From Gnetum montanum (taxonomy: Eukaryota > Streptophyta > Gnetopsida > Gnetales > Gnetaceae): 31,402 nt of DNA. Numbering within the stretch: the first letter of the stretch is position 1; the number at the start of each line of letters is the position of its first letter. Position numbers and translations under genes: made by a program. Shown here in pieces: positions 1-8,039 of the stretch. Location: the NCBI GenBank assembly GCA_015680685.1, contig MNCI01014538.1, positions 638,772 through 670,173 on the forward strand, in the 5' to 3' direction. Under the pieces are notes generated by a model. The model ran no database searches. It worked only from the letters and a program-made list of their open reading frames with translations, and was not told the origin of the DNA.

Positions 1-130
1 ATGAGCACAGCACAAAAAAGAAAGCTCTTTCAAAAAGACCAAAAATAAAAGAAAAAGGAAATGAAAAAAAAACAACAAAAAAGCAAAAAGAAAGAAGAAA
101 AGAAAAAGAGAACAAGAAAAGGTCAAAGAG
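1..130 (+). other. A/G-rich tract
   Basis: An almost pure A/G stretch with few pyrimidines. Read as protein it would be mostly Lys, Glu, Gln and Arg with a stop. It could be the basic tail of an element ORF or untranslated purine-rich sequence upstream of the 3' LTR. It is too far from the likely LTR start to be the polypurine tract itself. Confidence 0.4.
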
Positions 131-1067
131 CAAAATGCACAAAAAAGGTCTTCAAGACCCTGTTGACATCATAAACAAAAGACTATTGGTCATTCTCATA
201 CAAGCCCCAGGCGAAAACGCAATTGTCTTGAAAAATACTCAAAGAGACCATGTTGCACATCATTGCGTAGCTTTGGCTGTTTACAACGGGCCTCGCAAAT
301 ACCCTATAAGAGTCTCGTTTCTCCAAAGAACGCACCTCCTGTGTCTTGGTTCCAAGTCTACTAAAAACCCAGCTGTTGACAAGGATCAATGACATAACTT
401 GTGCACAAGAGAGCATTCCTCTACCACAAATCCCAGCAGCAATCATCGCCCTTAACCTCCTAGCTTCCCTAGTTACAATCGATTCCCTTGCATCTTAAAC
501 CACATTCCATCAATCCCATGTACTTTTGAAAATGGTGCGATAATATTCAGCTAAGGGCTAATGGTTAATGTTTGATGCTTTGCTATTCATGGTGTTTTGC
601 ACTTTTTTGTCGACGTCTCTCGGGTGGATTCCTCCAAGCGTCAACAAAGAGGGGCCAATGAAACACCACAAAAATTTTGGCAACACTTCCAAACAACTTC
701 AGAGCCTCTGAAATGGCTTCAAGCAGCCCATCATGGAGCAAGCAAGGTCCCCTGGGTGCCCACAAATCACGACGGCAAGTCTCGGTATCAAGAATCATCC
801 ATTTTAAGGTCAAAAAGTAGAATTTTGGCTAAGTACAATGTGCTCGCGTTGTGTTTACGCTGCACAGCGTAAGGATTAGCATCACCAATGTTTGGGGCCC
901 TAAAACTAAGTCAAAACAAGCCAAAATCAAGCACAAGGACCCCCCATGACCTTTGCAAAGGTCCCCAACGGTTCCCAGCCTTCAGAAAATCAAGATTCAA
1001 GCCTTAAATGAGGTGTTTTCGACTGATTACGCTGTGGCTACATTTTATTATGCTGTAGAGTGTAAGA

Positions 1068-1207
1068 TGCGTAAAACACTATTCACTGCATGAAACACTA
1101 TTCACTGCGTGAAATACTATTCATCAGCGTAAAACACTATTCACTACGTGAAACACTATTCATCAGCGTAAAATACTATTCATCGTGCAAACACTATTCA
1201 TCGTAGT
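1068..1207 (+). repeat. Short tandem array, first copy (18-20 bp ACACTATTCA units)
   Basis: About seven imperfect units share AAACACTATTCA followed by CTGCGTG, TCAGCGTA or TCGTGC. Two spacer versions (CTGCGTG and TCAGCGTA) partly alternate, which suggests a higher-order unit of about 38-40 bp. Confidence 0.8.
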
Positions 1208-1351
1208 TTCAGAAAATTCCAAAAAAGTTTCAGAAAATGGCAAAAGATCCTCAACATCAGCAACTTCTAGAAAATCAAAATTCAGGCCTTAAAAGAGGTG
1301 TTTTCGGCTGATTACGCTGTGGCTACATTTTATTACACTGCAGAGTGTAAG

Positions 1352-1470
1352 ATGCGTAAAACACTATTCACTGCGTCAAACACTATTCACTGCGTGAAAC
1401 ACTATTCATCAACGTAAAACACTATTCACTGCATAAAACACTATTCATTGCATGAACACTATTCATCGAA
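1352..1470 (+). repeat. Short tandem array, second copy (18-20 bp ACACTATTCA units)
   Basis: About six units of the same AAACACTATTCA plus CTGCGTG/TCAACGTA type, inside the second copy of the 285-bp duplication. Confidence 0.8.
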
Positions 1471-1601
1471 GTTTCAGAAAATTCCAAAAATATCTCAGAA
1501 AATGGCAGAGAATTACCAGCATTAGCAACTTTCATCAACTTCTAGAAAATTTCAGAAATATTTCAGAAAATGACAAAGAATTATCAGCATCAGTAACTTT
1601 C

Positions 1602-1622
1602 AGAACATTCCAGAAAATTTCA
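1602..1622 (+). promoter_or_regulatory. Heat-shock-element-like motif
   Basis: GAA at 1603, TTC at 1608 and GAA at 1613 with 2-nt spacers fit the nGAAnnTTCnnGAAn consensus for heat-shock factor binding. GAAAATTC two-unit versions also occur near 1210 and 1478. The surrounding TTTCAGAAA-rich sequence makes chance matches easier. It lies about 370 bp upstream of the TATA box. Function is inferred only. Confidence 0.3.
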
Positions 1623-1805
1623 GAAAGACTCAGAAACAAAGAAGTTTCACACAAACGGGGGTTAAATTTCTCTTGTTGTACATTTCATTGTAAATCGACA
1701 TATGTGGGCACGTTAGGCCCTCATGTTTAAATTAAATGTACTTTCATGGGCTTGAATAACCCATAAATTGTAAAATGCAATGTACCTGGTCAAGAACGTA
1801 GCTTG

Positions 1806-1853
1806 CCGACACACATCCAACTCGTGCACAACTGTCCGACACACATCCAACTC
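1806..1853 (+). repeat. Direct repeat of CCGACACACATCCAACTC
   Basis: An identical 18-bp sequence occurs at 1806-1823 and 1836-1853, 30 bp apart. A degraded third relative (ATGCATCCAACCCAAGCACA) follows at about 1862. The pair lies about 130-170 bp upstream of the TATA box, so it may be a promoter element. Confidence 0.75.
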
Positions 1854-1977
1854 TCACCAACATGCATCCAACCCAAGCACAACTGTCCATTGGACACATG
1901 TTACCAAATCCACTTTCCTCTCATCTCTCAGCCGTTGATTCCATTCTAAAATTTTGTGCCGGAGCACGGCCCAACCC

Positions 1978-1985
1978 TATAAATA
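1978..1985 (+). promoter_or_regulatory. TATA box of the first LTR-like region
   Basis: TATAAATA in the context CCAACCCTATAAATACC, the usual form of plant LTR core promoters. It is the best evidence that this LTR reads on the + strand. Confidence 0.5.
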
Positions 1986-2241
1986 CCCTGCCAATTCACA
2001 TAAATCAGGGGGGGCAATTGGAGGCAAAAATTAGAGACATTGGCAATTCTGAGAAATTACAGAACTGGCAATCCTTAGGCGCTCGGCACATCTGACTGTT
2101 GGCATCCAAGTATTTCTCATGTTCATCACATCACATTATCACATCGTCACTTCAGACATCATCCCAGGGCTTAGTGCTTGACCTGCCATCCACACGTGCA
2201 GCTACACTTCGACCGGTGCATACATTTTTATTAAACAATAC

Positions 2242-2247
2242 AATAAA
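2242..2247 (+). terminator. Poly(A) signal AATAAA of the first LTR-like region
   Basis: AATAAA lies about 260 bp downstream of the TATA box, a plausible end for an R region. No mapped transcript end is available. Confidence 0.35.
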
Positions 2248-2591
2248 GTTCATTGCCTCCTATTTACATTATTTACTTCGATTTATGCTTTGTTTACAAT
2301 ATAGCTCGATTTGTGCTTTATTTATAATTCAGTACTCTCTGTTTACATTTTTGTGTCGCTGTTTGCATTCTGTTTATATCCTGTTTACATCGTTCACGAT
2401 AACCCCAACGCTAGTTGTAGCTTACGCTCGGGGAAGTCCTTGGTTGATTTGCATGCAAACCATCCAAGGCACTCTGCCTTCGTTCCATTTTCCAGCTTGC
2501 CCTCAAGTGAAGGCAGGGTCAACTATGGCTGCCCAACAATCTTTCGGTGTCTATTTCCATTCCAGCCTCACACCGACGATTTAGATCAGTA

Positions 2592-3035
2592 CAACTATGT
2601 ATGTCATGTATGAGAAGGATTTTACTAATAGAAAGGATACCTTACAAAATGCCATGTAGCAAACTCCAAACTCGAAGTTGTAAAAGTAAGCTACCATGGA
2701 CAAAAAGATGTCACATCAAATCTAGCATGAAGAATGTCTGACTACCAAGAACTTAAAAAGGTAGCCACAACATTTGAGGAGGAGAGGTAGCAATTTGCAA
2801 CATGGCATATAAATGCCAACAAAATGTTTCCACATCTACCATGTCCATGAGATGTACCAACTCCATCAAACATTGCTCAACAAGCATGGATAGTACATGA
2901 CCCAAAGATAGAAGAGAAGAAACTTTAGGTGCTCCTTAATAAATATTAATTCCAAAAGCCTGATGATAAAGGGAAGAAGCCAATTGAAGAGCCTCCACCA
3001 TTAGGAACACAAAACTACATCAAGCTACTTTAGTT
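2592..3035 (+). pseudogene. C-terminal fragment of the gypsy 3' ORF (post-integrase ORF)
   Basis: In one frame, with several stops, this reads as the C-terminal end of the protein annotated at 8040-10900 on the other strand. Shared blocks include the tract around FEEER, the NANKMFP peptide, IVHDPKIEE, and a proline-rich end near EEPPPLGT. The agreement over some 430 bp between two separately decayed copies shows that the region was once protein-coding. The frame stays open past the position where the larger copy has TAA, ending at TAG about five codons later, so the true C-terminus is probably a few residues longer than the larger copy suggests. No enzymatic motif is visible. Function is unknown. 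Confidence 0.6.
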
Positions 3036-3200
3036 TTATTTTTATTTTTTTGTTATGTTATTGTGTCATTTTGTAAGCACACCAATGCAGCATTCACAGA
3101 GTCATGTAAATAGTTGATTATGTTAAGTCATGTTGACCTCATAATGTTGCAAGGGACTCTATCCTCAATTTTTTTTTAACTTAAGGATGAGTTTCTAGTC

Positions 3201-3213
3201 AGTCATGGGAGTA
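3201..3213 (+). other. Polypurine-tract region of the left element
   Basis: AGTCATGGGAGTA lies directly before the TGATAAAA that begins the candidate 3' LTR. The equivalent positions beside the LTRs at 7824 and 16458 read, on the element's sense strand, GTCATGGAGTTA and GTCATGGTGGTA. The tract is short and impure, but its position is conserved in three elements. Confidence 0.5.
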
Positions 3214-3342
3214 TGATAAAATCAGTTGTTTGTTCATTGTGATATTGTAACTAAAGTTGGAAGTAACAATACTAGTTGAGGCATTGAAAAGAAATTTTTT
3301 GAATAACATGATGATGGAAATTGCAAGAATAATGACAAAAGC

Positions 3343-3642
3343 TAATTAAAAGAAGATACAACTAGAAAAAAATTTTTAACCATGGGAGTAGCATTAAATA
3401 AGCTAACTAATTCATTGGTTGAATTAGGCACTAATGAAGTAGGAGGAGAGAAGGTTGTTAAGAAGCTTGATAACATAGAGCCAAATACAATGAATTAAGC
3501 AATAAAAGTTTTGCTCAACTATGAAAGAATAACTCTGCAGTTACCAATAGAAGTACTAAAAATTAAGAAAGCTTATTAGGCAGTTAAGAAACTATCCAAT
3601 AGTTTACAACTCTATTAAGAAAAAGTAAAATTAATTAAGCCA
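3343..3642 (+). pseudogene. Unrecognised coding-like frame broken by in-frame stops, inside the candidate LTR
   Basis: One frame reads like a helical protein of about 95 residues, with a possible start MGVALNKL at 3382. It contains in-frame TAA and TAG codons and ends at a further TAA. Of the internal stops, three follow Asn or Tyr codons where Gln (CAA or CAG changed by one C-to-T step) would restore reading. The composition (Lys, Leu, Glu, Asn, Val) is not that of random A+T-rich sequence. I do not recognise the family. It may be a captured coding fragment, part of an unrelated older element, or chance. Confidence 0.3.
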
Positions 3643-3676
3643 TAATTTTGTAACTCTTGTAACTACCAAAAGCTAC

Positions 3677-3684
3677 TATATAAA
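3677..3684 (+). promoter_or_regulatory. TATA box of the left element's LTR
   Basis: TATATAAA in CTACTATATAAAGCTTTGAG, about 460 bp into the candidate LTR and about 215 bp before its AATAAA. Confidence 0.4.
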
Positions 3685-3950
3685 GCTTTGAGAAGATTTT
3701 TATATAAATGGGGAAGGAGGAAAAGAAACTTTTTGAAAAAAATCTTGTAAGAATAGTTTTGATAATGGCATTCTAAGTATGTTCAACTTATCTCTTTTGA
3801 CAATTTCTCAAAACTAGTAGTAATTTTAAATAAGTTTCTTTACTTGTTTAGTCTAGTTTATATATATCTATGTTTTTGTGAACAGTAGGTTTTGAAATAA
3901 ACTATTTTCTTTAAATATTGAGGTTTAGCTTATTTTTGTTATTCTCATCA

Positions 3951-5149
3951 AATAAGATAGCCTCTTTAAATCTCACTTCTAGATGAGCTTAGCATAGGCT
4001 TAGTGTCTTTCTTAATATGATTTTAAGCTTTAAGAATAATAATTCAATATTAGATTTTTGCTCTATATAGCATGACTTTTGCAAAATATAGCTTTTAGAA
4101 AGTATTTTAACATATAACTCAAATTCAAAGAAGGACATATTTTGTAAAATTATTTATTTACTAACTTAGGTATATAGAACTTAGAGTTGAATTAGTGAAA
4201 AACTATTTATATTCATCATTAACGTTGAGAGATAGTTGGAAGAGAAAGCTAGCAATTATAAACAAAACAACACTCTTTTAATATTTGGCAACAAAATTGA
4301 AAACTAGAAAATGAAAAATTTTAAAACTAGTAAAAGCTATTTGGAGGTATTCATGCCTTGGTGGAACCAAAAACTAGCAACCACCTAAAATGAGTAATCA
4401 AACTGCTTTGGGATTAGGTCATGATTCAGATCCAACACATATGTGCATAATATATAATAAAATAAGCATTTATATATATTCATAAAGAAATAATAAATAA
4501 AAAAAGAGAGACTTCTATAGTTAATTAAATTTCAAGATTTAACTATTAAATATATAAAAGTTCTATAACTATGTATAAAAATGAACAAAAAATAAATGAT
4601 ACAAAACTTTAACAAAATATTTTAATTAGTAGATTTTATCCACTTTAATGCAATAATTATTTAGTCCTATTATTTAACTCATTAAAACACATTTGATCGC
4701 TTTAAATTAAAGAATTAAATGTATGCAAAATTTCAAGTTGTGACATTTAAACAACTCATGCATTTCATGTGTAATAATTGATTAAACAATCAATATTAAT
4801 TGTTCAACCACTCTCATTATTGATGAAATATATTTTTTTATGGTAGTTGGATACTTTTCTATCCCAAGTAATAACATTACCTTGATGGAAGTATGTCATT
4901 CAAACAAGCTATCCTCAATGCAATTAACTACCTTTCTAAATTTGGTAATGGGATCTTAAAAATCTTTAATTTCTAAGGTTTACAACTATAGTATTTCACA
5001 TGATTCAAAAATGCAATTCAATATGATCTATGATTTTCATTTCCATGTGTTGCTATTAATTATCTTTTTTTGTTGTGTTGAACTTGTATTTTTTTTTATT
5101 ATAGGCATTAGATACTAGTTGAGTTAATTACTCAAAAAATTAACTTTTT
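3951..5149. other. A+T-rich sequence with no recognisable gene
   Basis: Both strands are dense in stops. I see no element ends, tandem repeats or protein-like frames, apart from simple A/T-rich runs (for example about 4440-4620). Confidence 0.5.
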
Positions 5150-5386
5150 GATGTGTTTCTTTATAACTGTCTTTAAAGGTCTTTATATGCATTTTCACTA
5201 AATTCCTCTAAATAACTATTAGAAGCATTACTGAAAGCACATCTAAGTGGCTAAGCACTACTATCCTTGGAGGTGTTTCTCATAATCATCTTTAAAGGAT
5301 CGTTAGACTATTTAAAATGTTAACAAAAATACCTCTAAAGCCTTATCATTGAAAACAACTCTAAGCAAAGTACTACTGGTGGTTAG
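5150..5386 (+). repeat. Two-unit diverged tandem repeat of about 118 bp
   Basis: The unit carrying GTGTTTCTTTATAACTGTCT and TTTAAAGG, then GAAAGCACATCTAAG and GCACTACT, recurs about 118 bp on as GTGTTTCTCATAATCATCTT, TTTAAAGG, GAAAACAACTCTAAG and GTACTACT. A partial third relative, with TACCTCTAAAG, lies near 5500. The repeated CCTCTAAAG motifs recall the subterminal repeats of CACTA-type DNA transposons, but no ends or transposase are visible. Confidence 0.45.
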
Positions 5387-5639
5387 AAACATTTTTTTAA
5401 AAAAAATGCATGAAAATCGTCGACTTTTTTAGAAGGTGAAAATGCATAAAAATATTTATATTGCCCATAAAAGTAAATTGTATAAGAGACATTCTATAAA
5501 AGTACCTCTAAAGTGTTTTTATATCTTTAGCATCAACACTTGAACAAGGTGGTGAAATTGATAAAGATATATGAATTAGGATTGAGGTAGGATAGTCATA
5601 ATAAAGCCATGCTAGTGTTGTTCTATGTGATTAAAAAAT

Positions 5640-6125
5640 CCCCATAAAACGAAAGGGAAAATTTTACATGACAACAATTAAGTTTGTTATCTAACATGGT
5701 GCTAAATGTTAGGTAGTACAAAAGAGGCATGAACAACATATCAGTGTGGCAGAAATGTGAATGCTTAAATAGATGTTGAAATTTACAAAAAGAGAAAAAC
5801 TACATAATACATACATTCAAGGAAGACTTGCAGTGACTTTTATCTAGAAAAGTTACATGAATGACATCTTAGATGGTTTGCACATATGTAAAGAAGATCA
5901 GATAACAAGCAATGAAAAAAGGTTGCTACATCACTCTTCTAAGAAAGTCACTAAAAGGAATATAAAAAATACATGGGAAAAATAGTTGAAAATGACTTGA
6001 AAAAATTTCTAATGAATAAATATATAACTCTTAATAAAGGTCAGTAACAAAAAAATGTTGGAGTAGCTGACCCCATTTTATTAAGACAAAGCTAGGATGA
6101 TGATTATGATGATGATGATGAGAAA
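5640..6125 (+). mobile_element. RTE-type LINE 3' end (decayed)
   Basis: With stops and frameshifts, the translation follows the C-terminal end of plant RTE-type non-LTR retrotransposon reverse transcriptases. Visible blocks, in order, are KGKFYMTTIK, HISVAEM, a KRxKLHNxxI-like block, LRWFAHM (usual form RLRWFGHV), a VENDLKK-like block and VADPILL. It ends in a (GAT)n-type run at about 6094-6122, the kind of trinucleotide tail common at RTE 3' ends. Only the last part of the element is present, as is usual after 5' truncation. The matches are to family patterns I know, not to a database search. Confidence 0.7.
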
Positions 6126-6185
6126 TATTGCTAAGGATGTCTCTAAAGATAAAATTTGTTATAGATGCATATAAATTCTATAAGT

Positions 6186-6260
6186 GAGGTGTTAGCTTAG
6201 TGGTAAGACTTTTGATTTAGAAGCTCTAAGTTATGGGTTTAATTTTGATGGGCAATATTA
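6186..6260 (+). mobile_element. tRNA-derived SINE-like sequence, copy 1
   Basis: TAGCTTAGTGG at 6193-6203 matches the pol III A box (TRGCNNAGYNGG type), and GGTTTAATTTT at 6236-6246 is a decayed B box (GGTTCGAATCC) about 33 bp later. Between them, CTTTTGATTTAGAAG can form an anticodon-like stem. A second copy lies at about 26950-27025 on the other strand. Because two dispersed copies share the whole tRNA-like body, a SINE family is more likely than a single tRNA pseudogene. The tails beyond the B box do not match between copies. Confidence 0.5.
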
Positions 6261-6922
6261 TTTTTAAAAAATAAGTTTTGGGTTTTGACCCTCCTTCCCT
6301 TCCTCTTCCACTTTCCATCTTGTGTTCTCACCCCCACTAATGAAGACAAATATACCATGATTTAGCAATTCTAATTTGGTAGGTAAGTTCTTGATTTACT
6401 AGTATAACTTCTCTTCTTTATCTTCCTTAATTTGTGGGAGATTAAAACTGATAATTCCTTATTCTTTAGCATTTTATTTTGGTTCACTTATATCATTGTG
6501 AGATCTTTTTATCATCAACAATATAAAAAGGACTAGAAATATGCATTTACTAGATTGAATAGAGCATTGTTATTGTTTATTCTCTATTTCTTGAAGCAAT
6601 TTATCTTCCTTTCTCATGATGAGAAGCATTACAATTCTCTTAGAAACCTTAGAGCTATGCCAATAATGGTTTAAAGGAATTGGTTTGTTATTATAAATTT
6701 TCTTAGTTTTTCATAGAGCATTTTTGTGTTCTTATTTATTTTTCTTGCAATATTGAATGAGCATTTCATTGTAAAGATGAAAACTTAAAAATACATTCCT
6801 AAAACTATCATGATTTTCCTTTATATGTTTAGAATCTTTTTCTTGTATTAATGATTTAAGGTACTCTAAATTCCTTAAATTATTATTCATTATTTTTAGG
6901 TTTAGATACATATTATTATTAT
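6261..6922. other. A+T-rich flank with no recognisable gene
   Basis: Holds a short pyrimidine-rich stretch at about 6288-6335 and otherwise A+T-rich sequence. A minus-strand open frame of about 60 codons (about 6735-6920) begins inside the neighbouring LTR and shows no recognisable motif, so I do not call it a gene. Confidence 0.5.
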
Positions 6923-7824
6923 TGATGAGTAGTTGGGTATTCCAACACTCTAACATATAAGTCACAAGCATTCACACATGACTAGATCATAATCCATGGA
7001 TGGACAATGTAAGGATGCTAAAAGTGAATAATCGATTTTTTATCATTGTCTTTCCACTTCAAGTCACTAAAGTGTAAGTGTATGATTTAACTCTAAGTGA
7101 GACATATGATATATTGATGTTGTGCATCCATTTGACTACTAAGTGTTTTCATAATAAAATATGAGAATAAAATCTAGAACTAGGCAATAACGATATCGTA
7201 AATCTATTCCATCCTATGGCGATAAGTAGTTGTTCCTAGCTTGACGTACACATCTTGGGCTTATGCAACAATCAATGGGTTACAAAGAGTTATGCTACTC
7301 AACAAACCAAGCAATAACATTACTAGGATTACCAAACAATTATACTTATATGCTCAAAACTAGTCATACTCATTCTACCTTACTAATGAATATGGAAAAG
7401 TAAAGCACTTAAGAAATGTAAAGGACTAAGCTAAAGTAAACATGAACATTAAACTAAGTAAAGAAAATAACTAAGTAAAACAAAGAAATTAAGTGGATGC
7501 TGCAATGGTGGTAAACAATCTCAATCTTTATTTCCGTTCATGAATTGTACTCAAGTACAATCCACTTGAATAAAGATTTTGTTCAACTATTCAACACCAC
7601 ACTACAAGCATTCACTCTATCACTAGGTATAAACTACAAAAATAAACTACAAGAGTTTCCCTAATATTATAATAAAAGTTATTCATTCAATGTAACCAAG
7701 TGTTAGTATTTATAGGGGTGAACAGGACCCACTATATCACATTAACAATGACGTATGTAGAGCTGCAATGTTGTAAATACATCATAGATGCTATATTGTG
7801 GCTTATGTAAAATATATTTCATCA
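6923..7824 (-). repeat. 3' LTR of the large element
   Basis: 902 bp beginning TGATGAGTAG and ending TATTTCATCA on the + strand. Its first 550 bp or so match 26355-26906 closely in sequence and order, which identifies the LTR pair. The element reads on the minus strand, so this copy is the 3' LTR. A TATA box in the sense direction is at 7707-7714. Confidence 0.85.
7707..7714 (-). promoter_or_regulatory. TATA box in the 3' LTR of the large element
   Basis: On the minus strand it reads TATAAATA in CCCCTATAAATACTAAC, about 110 bp from the LTR's sense start. The LTR at 28298 has TATAAATA at a similar offset. Confidence 0.5.
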
Positions 7825-7842
7825 TAACTCCATGACTAACTA
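7825..7842 (-). other. Polypurine-tract region of the large element
   Basis: Sense-strand sequence GTTAGTCATGGAGTTA abuts the 3' LTR. The same block precedes the LTRs at 3214 and 16458, so it is the conserved plus-strand priming region, although it is a poor purine tract in all copies. Confidence 0.45.
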
Positions 7843-8039
7843 GAAACTCATCCTCAAGTTAAAATTAAAGAAGGATAGAGTTTCTAACAAAATTGGGAGG
7901 TATACTCAAACTTTGATATGACTACTTACTCTGAATGTTACATTGTGGTTCGAGTGGTATTTTACAAAATTGTCATGCATAGCATGATGGACATAATTGA
8001 TAATGAAACAAAATAAAATGGCATAGGTTGATGCAGTCT

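Larger units (their letters stand above)
1002..1571 (+). repeat. Two-copy tandem duplication of about 285 bp in U3-like sequence
   Basis: The segment beginning CCTTAAATGAGGTGTTTTCG at 1002 recurs at 1287 as CCTTAAAAGAGGTGTTTTCG. The order that follows is the same in both copies: a GATTACGCTGTGGCTACATT block, an array of ACACTATTCA units, then TTTCAGAAAATTCCA-type sequence and CAACTTCTAGAAAAT. The last block lies at 1261 and 1536, so the period is about 275-285 bp. The copies differ by scattered substitutions and small indels. Confidence 0.8.
1..2575 (+). mobile_element. 3' end of a G+C-richer LTR retrotransposon, including a long LTR-like region
   Basis: This segment differs in base composition from the rest of the window: it is richer in G+C and keeps many CpG dinucleotides. 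It begins with an A/G-rich tract (about 1-130) and then low-coding sequence. From roughly 570 onward it has the layout of a long LTR: tandem repeats in a U3-like part, a TATA box at 1978-1985 and AATAAA at 2242-2247, all reading on the + strand. To its right, homology to another element's 3' ORF resumes at about 2592 in mid-sequence, so this block looks inserted into that older element. The exact LTR start, the right end (near 2570-2580) and the target duplication are not resolved because the left part lies outside the window. No reverse transcriptase or integrase is visible here. The superfamily is not determined; a Ty3/gypsy element is plausible. Confidence 0.55.
2592..3950 (+). mobile_element. 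3' end of an older Ty3/gypsy element (3' ORF end, PPT, 3' LTR)
   Basis: Sequence from about 2592 to 3030 is homologous to the reverse complement of about 8040-8480, which is the C-terminal part of the extra 3' ORF of the large element to the right. It is followed by the same pre-LTR neighbourhood (CTTAAGGATGAGTTTCTAGT, then GTCATGGGAGTA) and a sequence starting TGATAAAA. The family is therefore related, but the LTR sequence itself differs from the other LTRs here. The left part of the element is cut off by the insertion of the G+C-richer element. Confidence 0.65.
3214..3950 (+). repeat. Candidate 3' LTR of the left element
   Basis: It begins TGATAAAA just after the polypurine region and ends TTATTCTCATCA, matching the TGATRA...TCATCA ends of the other LTRs in the window. 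Inside are TATATAAA at 3677-3684 and AATAAA at 3896-3901, in the expected order and orientation. The interior does not resemble the other LTRs by eye. It also contains an odd coding-like frame at 3343-3640, so a composite origin is possible. Confidence 0.5.

Noticed and set aside
135-446. Overlapping open frames of about 85 codons on both strands near the left edge
   Set aside because: Neither shows a recognisable motif, both strands are open over the same stretch, and the position fits untranslated sequence near an element's 3' end.
2099-2584. A 161-codon open frame with hydrophobic stretches, possibly a membrane protein
   Set aside because: It spans the TATA-to-poly(A) part of an LTR-like region rich in TTTACAT-type repeats, which yield Leu/Phe/Tyr by composition. 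No family motif was seen.
6094-6125. A stand-alone (GAT)n microsatellite
   Set aside because: It sits exactly at the end of the RTE LINE homology, and the second LINE remnant has a decayed version, so it is the LINE tail.
6186-6260. A functional tRNA gene
   Set aside because: The B box is degraded, the acceptor ends do not pair, the anticodon loop is not standard, and a second dispersed copy exists.
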